Shown one piece after another: positions 16,098 to 24,754 of a stretch of DNA of 42,229 bases (position 1 is the stretch's first letter; every line of letters begins with the position of its first letter). Position numbers and translations under genes: made by a program. Where the stretch lies: positions 1 through 42,229 of the forward strand of contig CAKSZY010000018.1 of the NCBI GenBank assembly GCA_934526015.1, given 5' to 3'. Source of the stretch: an uncultured Dokdonella sp. Its GTDB lineage: Bacteria > Pseudomonadota > Gammaproteobacteria > Xanthomonadales > Rhodanobacteraceae. Below the pieces are notes generated by a model. It was not told the DNA's origin, did no database searches, and worked only from the letters and a program-made list of their open reading frames with translations.

Positions 16098-17032
16098 GCG
16101 TGCGCCTCCCGGTTGCCGCCCTCGGTGATGGTGCGGAACACCTCGTCGAGGCGGCCGCCTTCGAGGGCCAGTTCGCGCACGGTGATGTCCTTCGCCTTCA
16201 GCGCCTCGTTGACCGCGGCGAAGATCTGCTTGCCGGGCTTGGGGAAGGCGGTGATGCGATGGTCCTGGGCATCGACCTCGATGGAGGCGACGTCGGCGAC
16301 GGTGGCCAGCGCCTGGCGTGCCGCCTCGACGTTGGCCGCGGTCAGCGAGACCGCCTGGTGGTAGCGCGAGCGCGCCTCCAGTTCCGCCGGAGTGGCGTCG
16401 GCGAGGATCTTTCCGCGGGCGATGATGATCGCGCGGTTGCACACCGCATGGACTTCCTCGAGGACATGGGTGGAGACGATGATCGTCTTGTCGCGCGACA
16501 TCGCGTTGATCAGCGTGCGCACTTCGTGCTTCTGGTTGGGGTCGAGGCCGTCGGTGGGCTCGTCGAGGATCAGCACCTTCGGATCGTGGACGATCGCCTG
16601 GGCGAGACCGACGCGGCGGCGGAAGCCCTTCGACAGCGTCTCGATCGGCTGTTCGAGCACGCCCTCGAGATTGAGCCGGCCAATCGCGTCATCGAGGCGG
16701 CGGCTGCGCACACCGGCATCGACGCCACGCATGTCGGCGACGAAATCGAGGAACTGGCGCACGCTCATCTCGCCGTAGCTCGGCGCACCCTCGGGCAGGT
16801 AGCCGACCACGCGCTTGGCCTGGAGCGGCTGCTGCTCGACGTCGAAACCGCAGACCTTCGCGCTGCCGGAGGTCGGCGCGAGGAAGCCCGCGATCATCTT
16901 CATCGTGGTCGACTTGCCGGCGCCGTTGGGGCCGAGGAAGCCGAGCACCTGGCCCGGTTCGACCTTGAAGGTGATGCCGTCGACGGCGGTGAACTCGCCG
17001 TAGCGTTTCCCGAGTGCATGGGTTTCTATCAT
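16094..17032 (-). CDS. ABC transporter ATP-binding protein (GldA-like)
   Basis: 312 residues from the ATG at 17032; the frame opens further upstream without conserved sequence. Walker A GPNGAGKST, a signature LSKGFRRRVGLAQAIVHDP (SKGFR rather than SGGQ, as is usual in this subfamily), Walker B VLILDEPTDGLDP, and the switch His in VSTHVLEEV are all present, so it should be active. The last 80 residues (VSLTAANVEAARQALATVAD onwards) are the accessory domain of ABC-2 export ATPases. It is the first gene of a five-gene minus-strand operon down to DUF423. Confidence 0.94.
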   Translation of the reverse strand: MIETHALGKRYGEFTAVDGITFKVEPGQVLGFLGPNGAGKSTTMKMIAGFLAPTSGSAKVCGFDVEQQPLQAKRVVGYLPEGAPSYGEMSVRQFLDFVADMRGVDAGVRSRRLDDAIGRLNLEGVLEQPIETLSKGFRRRVGLAQAIVHDPKVLILDEPTDGLDPNQKHEVRTLINAMSRDKTIIVSTHVLEEVHAVCNRAIIIARGKILADATPAELEARSRYHQAVSLTAANVEAARQALATVADVASIEVDAQDHRITAFPKPGKQIFAAVNEALKAKDITVRELALEGGRLDEVFRTITEGGNREAHA

Positions 17033-17218
17033 CGTCTGCTCACCCTGGTTGACGAATCCATGGCGCGGCGGCAACGGCCGCCCCGCGCGACGTGCAGGCA
17101 AACTCGCGGCATGCGGCGCCCGCCGGGGAAACAGACCGGGACGGGCGATGCCGGGATTGCGAGCGGCTGCGGAATGTACCGCAAAGAAGGCCGGAAAGTT
17201 CCCGCCCGGGTGGCGGTT

Positions 17219-18079
17219 TCAATGCCAGGGCGGATAGCGGCGGCCGGGACGCAGGGGCTGGAAGCACGGCGCAGCGGCGATGAATGCCGCGTCCTGGCGG
17301 GCGGCATGCCAACCGGGGATGCCGGACAGCGGCAGCGGGCGCAGCTGCTGCGGATCGGCCAGCGCCGGCGTGCCGCGCACGATCGCCGCGACGCGGGCAT
17401 CGAGGACGGCGCGCGCGTCTGCCGCGCCGCCGGCCAGCGCGCGCACCTCGGCCGGCGTCGATTGCAGCACCAGCGCCTTGCCGACCAGCAGGCGGGCCGG
17501 CAGCAGCGCATGTTCGAGCAAGGCATGGCCGAACACGAGGGCGACGATGCGCTCGCCCCAGGCCGCCGCATGGTCGACGAACAACGCCTGCCAGGCATGC
17601 ACGTCCCACGCCGCCAGCAGATCCGCGTCGGCACAGGCAACGATGACACCGGCCTCGTCGAAATGCGTCAATGCGCACTGTGCGCGCGTGCGCCCGCCGT
17701 GGCCGATCTCGACGATGCCGGCGCACTGGCCTTCATTGAGGGCGTGCTTGATGCGCGGCCAGCGCAACCAGGCCATCGCGTTGAACAGGTCGTGCCAGTT
17801 GCCGAGGCGGGTGGCGAGGCGACCGCCGGCGACGCGTTCCTCGTAGTGCAGGCCGTCCTCGAGCAGGGCGCGGTCCTGGACCACGAAACACGGACGCGCG
17901 ATGCCGTCGGCGACCTGCGCGGCGTGGCGGGCGGCCTCGAACGCCGCGATCCTCGGCCATGCCGGCGACGGCACGAGGGCCGGCCAGGCCGCAACCCAGT
18001 CGGCCAGCGGCATGCGCATGAACGCATCCGCACCGACCTCGCCCGGCTCCGGCGCGACGAAGCGCTGGCGCGCGGCCAT
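17219..18079 (-). CDS. DUF3025 family protein
   Basis: 286 residues. The block LGNWHDLFNAMAWLRWPRIK, then HALN at about residues 92-115, is the DUF3025 signature. Later VDHAAAWGERIVALVFGHAL and LLEHALLPARLLVGKALVL fit the family. The protein looks soluble and cytosolic, with no signal peptide or helix long enough for a membrane. The function is unknown. Its ATG overlaps the rimO stop by one base, so it is coupled to rimO. After it, 17033-17218 upstream of the ABC operon is non-coding, with no feature I can support. Confidence 0.85.
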   Translation of the reverse strand: MAARQRFVAPEPGEVGADAFMRMPLADWVAAWPALVPSPAWPRIAAFEAARHAAQVADGIARPCFVVQDRALLEDGLHYEERVAGGRLATRLGNWHDLFNAMAWLRWPRIKHALNEGQCAGIVEIGHGGRTRAQCALTHFDEAGVIVACADADLLAAWDVHAWQALFVDHAAAWGERIVALVFGHALLEHALLPARLLVGKALVLQSTPAEVRALAGGAADARAVLDARVAAIVRGTPALADPQQLRPLPLSGIPGWHAARQDAAFIAAAPCFQPLRPGRRYPPWH

Positions 18080-19440
18080 CAGGACGTCGTGGCGACGATC
18101 GGCGGCAGGCGCTTCGACGGCTTCGGCACGAGGCGCGCGAACAGGTCATGGGTGTCGGCGTTGACGATCTCGACGTCGACGAACTGGCCGGGCTTCAGCT
18201 TGCCGCCGTCCTCGATGTGGACGACGCCGTCGATTTCCGGCGCGTCGGCCGCGGAGCGGGCAATCGCCAGGTCGTCCTCGACGGCGTCGACCAGCACGCG
18301 CCGGGTCGTGCCGATGCGGCGGCCGAGGCGCAGTGCCGAGATTTCGGCCTGCACTTCCATGAAGCGCTCGAGGCGTTCCTCCTTGAGTTCCTCCGGCACC
18401 GGATCCGGCAGTTCGTTGGCCCTGGCGCCGTCCACCGGCGAATAGGCGAAAGCGCCGACGCGATCGAGTTCCGCCTCGCGCAGGAAGTCGAGCAGTTCCT
18501 CGAACTCGGCCTCGGTCTCGCCGGGAAAGCCGACGATGAAGGTGCTGCGGAGGGTCAGGTCCGGGCAGGCCTTGCGCCAGGCGCGCACGCGCGCCAGCAC
18601 CTTGTCGACCGCGCCGGGCCGCTTCATCAGGCGCAGGATGCGCGGGCTGGCGTGCTGGAACGGGATATCGAGATACGGCAGCAGGCGCCCTTCGGCCATC
18701 AGCGGGATGACTTCGTCGACGTGCGGATACGGATAGACGTAGTGCAGCCGCGTCCACACGTCGAGTTCGGCCAGACCCTCGCACAGCGCGGTCATGCGCG
18801 TGGCGTAGCGGCGCCCGCGCCATTCGCGTTCGGCGTAACGCAGGTCGACGCCGTAGGCGCTGGTGTCCTGCGAGATCACCAGCAGTTCCTTGACGCCGCC
18901 GCGCACGAGGCGTTCGGCTTCGGCGAGCACCTCGTCGACCGGCCGCGAGACGAGATCGCCGCGCATCGACGGGATGATGCAGAACGTGCAGCGATGATTG
19001 CAGCCCTCGGAAATCTTCAGGTAGGCGTAGTGCTTCGGGGTCAGCTTGAGGCCGGTCGGCGGCACCAGATCGAGGAACGGTTCGTGCTTCGGCGGCAGCA
19101 CCTCGTGCACGGCGCCGAGCACGCTCGCGTAGTCCTGCGGGCCGGTGATCGCCAGCACGTCCGGATGCGCCTCGCGGATGAGGTCGGCGCGCTTGCCGAG
19201 GCAGCCGGTGACGATGACGCGACCGTTCTCCGCCATCGCCTCGCCGATCGCCTCCAGCGATTCCTCGACCGCCGCCTCGATGAAGCCGCACGTGTTGACC
19301 ACGACCACATCGGCCTCGTGGTGGTGCGGCACGATGGCATAGCCCTCGACCCGCAACTGGGTCAGGATGCGCTCGGAATCGACCAGCGCCTTGGGGCAGC
19401 CGAGGCTGACGAAACCGATCTTCGGGGAACGACGCGACAT
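18079..19440 (-). CDS. rimO: Ribosomal protein S12 methylthiotransferase (RimO)
   Basis: Radical SAM enzyme that adds a methylthio group to an Asp of ribosomal protein S12. 453 residues, in the usual 440-460 range. The N-terminal methylthiotransferase domain has three cluster cysteines: Cys15 ([11 protein letters not shown]), Cys51 ([10 protein letters not shown]) and Cys80 ([10 protein letters not shown]). The radical SAM motif is Cys147-x3-Cys151-x2-Cys154 (CNHRCTFC, followed by IIPSMRG, characteristic of RimO over MiaB). [17 protein letters not shown] is conserved. The C-terminal 65 residues form a TRAM domain ([20 protein letters not shown]). All catalytic residues are present. It is divergent from the GGDEF gene. 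Confidence 0.97.
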   Translation of the reverse strand: MSRRSPKIGFVSLGCPKALVDSERILTQLRVEGYAIVPHHHEADVVVVNTCGFIEAAVEESLEAIGEAMAENGRVIVTGCLGKRADLIREAHPDVLAITGPQDYASVLGAVHEVLPPKHEPFLDLVPPTGLKLTPKHYAYLKISEGCNHRCTFCIIPSMRGDLVSRPVDEVLAEAERLVRGGVKELLVISQDTSAYGVDLRYAEREWRGRRYATRMTALCEGLAELDVWTRLHYVYPYPHVDEVIPLMAEGRLLPYLDIPFQHASPRILRLMKRPGAVDKVLARVRAWRKACPDLTLRSTFIVGFPGETEAEFEELLDFLREAELDRVGAFAYSPVDGARANELPDPVPEELKEERLERFMEVQAEISALRLGRRIGTTRRVLVDAVEDDLAIARSAADAPEIDGVVHIEDGGKLKPGQFVDVEIVNADTHDLFARLVPKPSKRLPPIVATTS

Positions 19441-19473
19441 GCGGGCCTGCCGGAACTGTCAAAAAAGCGCCGC

Positions 19474-19479
19474 AGTGTA
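19474..19479 (-). promoter_or_regulatory. Candidate -10 box (TACACT) for rimO
   Basis: On the minus strand TACACT lies 34 bases before the rimO ATG, in the 105-base gap to the divergent GGDEF gene. A run of six T follows it in the leader. A -35 box is not clear. Confidence 0.3.
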
Positions 19480-19545
19480 GCCTTGACCGGCCCGACCGGG
19501 TACCGTGGGCGGATTGGCAGGACCCCGGGCGGGGAACCGGAACGC

Positions 19546-21672
19546 ATGGCCGAACGCCGCAGCGAACAATTGCGAGCCCGCGCGGGTCCGCTGGCACGGC
19601 TGGCGTTGCTGATCCTGGCCTGTGCGCCGCTTGCCCGCGCCGAGGTGACGATCGACGTCGATCCGGTACGCCACCCGCGTGCCGCCGCCACCCTCGGCGC
19701 GCAACGCGTCGCCACCGCGCTTTCCGCGCGTCTCGACCTGGTGCGCCTGCTGGCCGAGTCCATCGGCGGCGCGCGCGCCTCGGCCGGGCTGGCGCGCGTG
19801 CAGGCCCATCTGCTGACCGCGGTCGGTGCCGGGCGCCTGGCCACCCCGGCCTGGCGACGGGTCGAGGCCGCCGCCACCCGGCTTGGCGATCACGCCCTGC
19901 ATCTGCAGGCACTCAACCAACTCGCCAACAACGCCATGCTGGTCGGCGACTATCCGGCCGCGCAGCGACACGCCCAGGCCATGCTCGACGACCTCGACGC
20001 CGCCGGCGCCGAGGACGATCCGATGCGCGGCGTCGCCTACGGCTACCTCGGCACGCTGGCCCGCCGGCAGGGCAACTTCGACGACGCCCTGGCCTGGCAC
20101 CGGCGCGCGGTGGAACTGCTGCGCGAACACGGCGACGAGGTCTATCTGGCGCGGGCGCTGTCGAGCCTCGGCACGGTGTTGCGCGACCGCGGCGACTTCG
20201 CCGAAGCCCTCGATGCGCACATGCAGGCACTCGAACTCCGTGAGCGCACCGGCGACCAGCTGGAGACGAGTTACCGCAACATCGCCCTGCTCTACCGCGA
20301 GACCGAGGACGAGCAGAACGCGCGCGACTACTTCCTGCGCGCCATCGAGGCTGCCGCCCGGCGCGGCGATCCGGAAGTCCATGCCTCGGTCATCGGCAGC
20401 TACTCGAGCCTGCTGAACGACGTCGGCGACCATGCCGATGCGCTCGCCCTCGCCGAGGAAGGCCTGCTGATCGACATCGCCGTCGGCGCCCGATCGCACG
20501 AGGGCCTGCAGAACCTCGAAGTCGGCCGCGCCCTGCTCGGCCTCGGCCGGCTGGAAGCGGCCGGCCAGCACCTCGAGGCGGCCCTCGAGATCGGCCGCGA
20601 GATCCGCCAGAGCGAAATCACCTCGCGCGCGCTGCTGCACCTGGCCGAACTGGCCTTGCGCAGCCACGACGGCCTGCGCGCGCGCGGCCTCGTCGACGAG
20701 GCGATCGCGCAACTCGAGTCGATCCGCCTGCGCCCGCAGCTTGCGCTCGGCTACTCGATCCGCGAACGCATCGCCATCGCCCAGCACGACATCGCCGCGG
20801 CGCTGCGCTACGCGCACCTGTATGCCGAGCAGCGCGAACTGCTGCTCGGCACGCAGGCAAGCCGGCAGCTGGCCACGCTGCAGACGCGCCATGCACGCAG
20901 CGAGGCCGGCCAGAAGCTCGTCCTGCTGCAGAAGGACAACGAACTGCAGGCCGCCAAGCTGCGCGAGCGCGAGTTGCAGCAGCACCTCAGCCTGGTCGCC
21001 CTGGCCAGCCTCGCCCTGCTGTTCGCCCTGGTGGTCTGGCGCTTCGCCGGCGTGCGCCGGCTGAATGCCGCGCTCGGCGCGCGCAATGCCGAAATCGACA
21101 GCCAGCGCAAGGCGCTGGCCGAGGCCAATGCGCAACTCAGCGAGCGTGCCGACGCGCTCTACCAGGCTGCGATCCGCGACCCGCTGACCGGTGTCTGGAA
21201 CCGCGCCCACCTGCACGAGCAACTCGACAGGCGCCTCGCCGCCTGCCTCGCCGAAGGCCGCGAGTTCGCCGTGCTGGTGCTCGATTTCGACCACTTCAAG
21301 AGCGTCAATGACGCCTATGGCCACCTGCGCGGCGACGACGTGCTGGTCGCCGGCATCGCCGCCATCCGCAGCTGCCTGCGCGCCGAGGACATGCTCGGCC
21401 GTTTCGGCGGTGAGGAGTTCGTGGTCGGTCTCGAGGACCATTCGGCCGCGGTGGCGGAGGACGTCGCCGAGCGCCTGCGCCGGGAAGTCGAGGCACGCCT
21501 CGCCACACTTCCGCTCGGCGCGATCCGCATCACCGTCAGCATCGGCTTCGCCTCGGCCGGCCAGCTGGCGCAACCGACCGTCGACGCCCTGCTCGATGCC
21601 GCCGACCGCGCGATGTACGCAGCCAAGGCCGCCGGCCGCAACCGCGTCGTGCGCTACGCCACCCCGGCTTGA
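19546..21672 (+). CDS. Diguanylate cyclase with periplasmic TPR sensor region
   Basis: 708 residues from the ATG at 19546. A signal peptide (LARLALLILACAPLARA) precedes about 440 residues of tetratricopeptide-like repeats, e.g. ALNQLANNAMLVGDYPAAQR, GYLGTLARRQGNFDDALAWH and SLGTVLRDRGDFAEALDAHM. A coiled coil and one membrane helix (about 481-502, LSLVALASLALLFALVVWRF) lead to a second coiled coil and a GGDEF domain from 545. GGEEF at 621-625 is the active form, and RAED five residues before it keeps the inhibitory RxxD site. DFDHFKSVNDAYGH is intact. It should make c-di-GMP in response to a periplasmic protein or peptide signal. The long in-frame extension upstream is antisense to rimO and is rejected. 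Confidence 0.93.
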   Translation: MAERRSEQLRARAGPLARLALLILACAPLARAEVTIDVDPVRHPRAAATLGAQRVATALSARLDLVRLLAESIGGARASAGLARVQAHLLTAVGAGRLATPAWRRVEAAATRLGDHALHLQALNQLANNAMLVGDYPAAQRHAQAMLDDLDAAGAEDDPMRGVAYGYLGTLARRQGNFDDALAWHRRAVELLREHGDEVYLARALSSLGTVLRDRGDFAEALDAHMQALELRERTGDQLETSYRNIALLYRETEDEQNARDYFLRAIEAAARRGDPEVHASVIGSYSSLLNDVGDHADALALAEEGLLIDIAVGARSHEGLQNLEVGRALLGLGRLEAAGQHLEAALEIGREIRQSEITSRALLHLAELALRSHDGLRARGLVDEAIAQLESIRLRPQLALGYSIRERIAIAQHDIAAALRYAHLYAEQRELLLGTQASRQLATLQTRHARSEAGQKLVLLQKDNELQAAKLRERELQQHLSLVALASLALLFALVVWRFAGVRRLNAALGARNAEIDSQRKALAEANAQLSERADALYQAAIRDPLTGVWNRAHLHEQLDRRLAACLAEGREFAVLVLDFDHFKSVNDAYGHLRGDDVLVAGIAAIRSCLRAEDMLGRFGGEEFVVGLEDHSAAVAEDVAERLRREVEARLATLPLGAIRITVSIGFASAGQLAQPTVDALLDAADRAMYAAKAAGRNRVVRYATPA

Positions 21673-21710
21673 GCACGCGTCGCCGGTTCGCTGGCGGCAG
21701 AAACCCTGAA

Positions 21711-21944
21711 GACCGAGACACGAAGGACACGAAGCACGCGAAGAAAGGCTCTCCAACGAATGGCTTCTCCTCCGTGTGCTCCGTGTGCTCCGTGTTTCAG
21801 GCTTTTGCTCCGATCCCGATCGAAGGCGTAAAGATTGAAACACGGAGCACACGGAGCACACGGAGAAAAGCATTTTGACGATCTTCGCTCTTCCTTCGTG
21901 TGCTTCGTGTGCTTCGTGTGCTTCGTGTCCTTCGTGTTTCGGTC
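21711..21944. repeat. Nested palindromic element, copy 2 (inverted)
   Basis: Inner arms 21770-21799 and 21836-21865 are a perfect 30-base inverted repeat identical to copy 1, with a 36-base loop. Outer ends start GACCGAGACACGAAGGA and finish with its near reverse complement at 21928-21944. The right outer arm has four TTCGTGTGC-type 9-mers in tandem. Its minus strand aligns with the plus strand of 2557-2767, including non-palindromic spacers such as GCTTTTCTCCGTG and GGAGAAGCC. Read on the plus strand it gives a spurious RVLRVLRVLRV peptide. Together with flanks, 21673-22007 holds no gene. Confidence 0.85.
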
Positions 21945-22007
21945 TCGTCCCGTGTTTCAATCGCCCGATGGCGGCCCATGCAGGGCTCTACTCGCGGAGG
22001 TATCACG

Positions 22008-22682
22008 ATGAATGGCGGTGAGCGCCTGCAGATCGCGACGTCGGGAATGCATTGCATCGGTTCGTGGATCGCGCGACCGGCGGGCACGCCGAAGGGCGGC
22101 GTGGTCGTCGCCCAGGAAATCTTCGGCGTCAACGCGCACATCCGCAGCGTGGTCGAGCGCTTCGCCGAAGCCGGCTATGTCGCCATCGCGCCGGCATTCT
22201 TCGATCGCCTCGAACAGGACGTGGAACTCGACTACGACGCGGCCGGCATCGCCCGCGGACGCGCCCTCATCGACGAACTCGGCCTCGACCGCGCGGTCGC
22301 CGACAGCGTCGCCGCCGCCGAGGCGATCCGCTCGGCCGGACGCATCGGCGTGGTCGGCTTCTGCTGGGGCGGCACCGTGGCCCTGCTGGCGGCGCTGCGC
22401 CACGGCCTGCCCGCGGTGAGCTACTACGGCGCACGCAACGTCGCCCATCTGGCGGCGACGCCGGTGCCGTTGCAGTTCCACTTCGGCGAGCGCGACGCCT
22501 CGATTCCCGCCGAGGCCGTGCAGCGCCACCGCGAGCAGCTGCCGCACGCCGAGGTCCACGTCTATCCGGCCGGCCACGGCTTCCACTGCGACCAGCGCGC
22601 CGACTTCGATGCCGCCAGCGCTGCGCTCGCCTGGCGGCGCACGCTGGACTTCCTCGATCGCCATCTGGCCAACGCGGCATGA
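22008..22682 (+). CDS. Dienelactone hydrolase family protein
   Basis: 224 residues from the ATG at 22008, which has GGAGG eight bases upstream; longer in-frame starts run into the repeat and are artefacts. The alpha/beta hydrolase fold begins with GGVVVAQEIFGVNAHIRSVV, then GYVAIAPAFFDR. The nucleophile is Cys119 in GFCWGGTVALLAA, as in true dienelactone hydrolases. Asp follows in FGERDASIP and His in PAGHGFHCDQRADFD. Clc-type enzymes open dienelactone rings, but no aromatic catabolism genes are near, so the substrate is open. Its stop overlaps the HIT gene start (ATGA). It heads the unit DLH-HIT-pxpBCA. Confidence 0.93.
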   Translation: MNGGERLQIATSGMHCIGSWIARPAGTPKGGVVVAQEIFGVNAHIRSVVERFAEAGYVAIAPAFFDRLEQDVELDYDAAGIARGRALIDELGLDRAVADSVAAAEAIRSAGRIGVVGFCWGGTVALLAALRHGLPAVSYYGARNVAHLAATPVPLQFHFGERDASIPAEAVQRHREQLPHAEVHVYPAGHGFHCDQRADFDAASAALAWRRTLDFLDRHLANAA

Positions 22683-23092
22683 ACACGCCATTTGCCCTCG
22701 ATCCGCGCCTGGCCGGAGACACCCATGCGGTCTGCGATCTCGCCCTGTCGCGGGTGCTGCTGATGGACGATGCGCGCTGGCCGTGGCTGATCCTCGTGCC
22801 TCGTCGCGCCGGCCTGCGCGAACTCCTCGACCTGGATCCCGACGCGCAACAGGTGCTGCTCGACGAGATCAATCGCGTCGCCCGCCTGCTGCAGGCACGA
22901 CATGCCGCCGACAAGCTCAACATCGCCGCGCTCGGCAACGTGGTCGCGCAGCTGCACGTGCACGTGATCGCGCGCCAAGTCGGCGACCCGGCATGGCCGG
23001 CGCCGGTGTGGGGGCGTGGCGAGCGCGTTCCCTATGTCGCCGACGTCGCGCGCGACCTCGCCGGCACGCTGGCCACCGCCCTGTCGGCCTGA
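22679..23092 (+). CDS. HIT domain protein
   Basis: 137 residues. A histidine-triad nucleotide-binding fold: [20 protein letters not shown] at the N-terminus, then [20 protein letters not shown] and [10 protein letters not shown]. The triad reads QLHVHV, so the first His of the usual HxHxH is Gln, as in a common proteobacterial subfamily; the last two His are kept. Likely a nucleotide hydrolase or transferase such as Ap4A type, but specificity is not shown. It overlaps the upstream gene by four bases and ends four bases before the pxpB GTG. Confidence 0.92.
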   Translation: MNTPFALDPRLAGDTHAVCDLALSRVLLMDDARWPWLILVPRRAGLRELLDLDPDAQQVLLDEINRVARLLQARHAADKLNIAALGNVVAQLHVHVIARQVGDPAWPAPVWGRGERVPYVADVARDLAGTLATALSA

Positions 23093-23096
23093 GCGC

Positions 23097-23801
23097 GTGG
23101 AATTCGAGCCGCTCGGCGAATCGATGCTGCTTGTGCGCTTCGGCGAGCGCATCGATGCCGCGCTCAACCTGCGGGTGCACGCCGCCGCGGCGATCCTCGC
23201 GGCCAGCGCCATGCCCGGCATCCGCGACCTCGTGCCGGCCTTCGCCTCGCTCGCCATCGACTTCGATGCCAGCGCATGGGATCTCCCCGGCGCATTGCCA
23301 TGGCAACACCTCGCCGCGCGCGTCGAACCGCTGCTCGCCGCCGGCATCGACGCGCCGCCGCGCCCGGGCGCCTGCGTCGACATCCCGGTCTGCTACGGCG
23401 GCGTGCACGGCCCCGACCTGGCCGCGGTGGCCGCCCATGCCGGAATCGGCCTCGACGAAGTGGTCGCCCGTCACTGCGGTGTCGAATACCGCGTCGCCAT
23501 GCTCGGATTCGCGCCGGGCTTTGCCTACCTGCTCGGACTCGACCCCGCCTTGCAGATGCCACGACGCGCCGAGCCGCGCCTGCGTGTCGCGCCGGGTTCG
23601 GTCGCCATCGGCGGTGCCCAGACCGGCATCTATCCGCGCGCGTTGCCGGGTGGCTGGCAACTGCTCGGGCGCACGCCGCTCGCCCTGTTCGACGCCGCAG
23701 CAGCGCGCCCCGCCGTGCTTGCGCCGGGCGACCGCGTGCGCTTCGTCGCCATCGATGCGGCGGCCTTCGACGCCTGGCCCGATGCGGGTGCGGTCGCATG
23801 A
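23097..23801 (+). CDS. pxpB: 5-oxoprolinase subunit PxpB
   Basis: 234 residues from a GTG at 23097 ([20 protein letters not shown]). PxpA, PxpB and PxpC together hydrolyse 5-oxoproline to glutamate with ATP. PxpB (KipI-like, cyclophilin-like fold) is thought to form a pair with PxpC. Family blocks are [40 protein letters not shown], then [20 protein letters not shown] and [20 protein letters not shown], then [16 protein letters not shown]. All are intact. The stop overlaps the pxpC ATG (ATGA). An earlier frame from 23016 lies inside the HIT gene and is rejected. Confidence 0.95.
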   Translation: MEFEPLGESMLLVRFGERIDAALNLRVHAAAAILAASAMPGIRDLVPAFASLAIDFDASAWDLPGALPWQHLAARVEPLLAAGIDAPPRPGACVDIPVCYGGVHGPDLAAVAAHAGIGLDEVVARHCGVEYRVAMLGFAPGFAYLLGLDPALQMPRRAEPRLRVAPGSVAIGGAQTGIYPRALPGGWQLLGRTPLALFDAAAARPAVLAPGDRVRFVAIDAAAFDAWPDAGAVA

Positions 23802-24754
23802 GCCTGCTCGTGCTGAAGCCGGGCCTGCTCTGCAGCGTGCAGGACCGTGGCCGGCATGGCCACGCCGCGCTCGGTGTCGGCCATGCCGGGGCGATCGATT
23901 GGCCGGCACTGGCGATCGCCAACACCCTGGTCGGCAACGTCACCACGGCGCCCGCACTCGAGATGACCCTGGTCGGCGCCGTGCTGAGGTTCGAGCACGC
24001 CACCAGCATCGCCCTGTGCGGCGCCGAGGTCGCCGCCCGCCTCGACGGCGAGGCCGTGGCCGGCTGGTGCCGGATCGATGTCGCCGCCGGCCAGACCCTC
24101 GATTGCTCGCGCTTCCTGCGCGGCGCGCGGGCCTGCCTGGCCGTGCGCGGCGGCCTGGCCGTGTCGCCCGTGCTCGGCAGTGCCAGCGCCGATCTCAATG
24201 CCGGCCTCGGCCCGCGCGCGCTCGCCAGCGGCGACCGATTCGGCTTCGGCACCGCCACGCCCGCCGTCACCGCCTCGCCGACGATCCGTTTCAGCGTCGA
24301 TCCACGCCCGTGGTTCGACGCCGACGACGAGCGGCCGCTGCGCCTCGTCCGCGGCCGTCATTTCGCCGCGCTCGACGGCCCATCGCGCGCGGCCCTGTTC
24401 GGCGCACGCTTCGTCATCGGCCGCGATTCCAACCGCGTCGGCATTCGCCTCGAAGGCGTGCCGTTGCGACTCGAGCGACCGTTCGAAGCGGTTTCCGAAG
24501 CGGTTGCCGACGGCAGCCTGCAGTTGCCTCCCTCCGGCCAGCCGATCATGCTGATGGCGGAACGGCCGACCACCGGCGGCTATCCACGGATCGGCCAGCT
24601 TGCCGGCGCCGACCTCGCCCGGCTCGGCCAGCGTCGCCCCGGCGATGGCGTGCGCTTCGTCGAGAGCACGCTCGACGAAGCGGTCGCCGCCGCCCGCCGG
24701 CAGCGCCACGAACTCGACCGTTTGCTGACTGCCCTGCGCGAGCGCCTGCGATGA
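23798..24754 (+). CDS. pxpC: 5-oxoprolinase subunit PxpC
   Basis: 318 residues (KipA-like, biotin-dependent carboxylase-type fold). Conserved blocks: [20 protein letters not shown] then [53 protein letters not shown] then [16 protein letters not shown], and [16 protein letters not shown]. The end has [20 protein letters not shown]. It acts with PxpB to activate 5-oxoproline by phosphorylation in the proposed mechanism. It overlaps pxpB and pxpA by four bases each, so the three subunits should be made in step. Confidence 0.96.
   Translation: MSLLVLKPGLLCSVQDRGRHGHAALGVGHAGAIDWPALAIANTLVGNVTTAPALEMTLVGAVLRFEHATSIALCGAEVAARLDGEAVAGWCRIDVAAGQTLDCSRFLRGARACLAVRGGLAVSPVLGSASADLNAGLGPRALASGDRFGFGTATPAVTASPTIRFSVDPRPWFDADDERPLRLVRGRHFAALDGPSRAALFGARFVIGRDSNRVGIRLEGVPLRLERPFEAVSEAVADGSLQLPPSGQPIMLMAERPTTGGYPRIGQLAGADLARLGQRRPGDGVRFVESTLDEAVAAARRQRHELDRLLTALRERLR

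Noticed and set aside
18148..19545. Upstream in-frame extension of the GGDEF gene, doubling its length
   Set aside because: The extension is antisense to rimO, whose catalytic motifs are complete; a signal peptide begins at 19546.
21673..21960. Tandem 9-base units as a possible CRISPR array or coding repeat
   Set aside because: There are no regular unique spacers and the units form inverted arms; peptides such as SVCSVCSVF or HEAHEAHEA occur only through translation of the repeat.
21900..22007. N-terminal extension RVLRVLRVLRV of the dienelactone hydrolase-like protein
   Set aside because: It is translated repeat DNA; a good ribosome site precedes the ATG at 22008 and family length fits that start.
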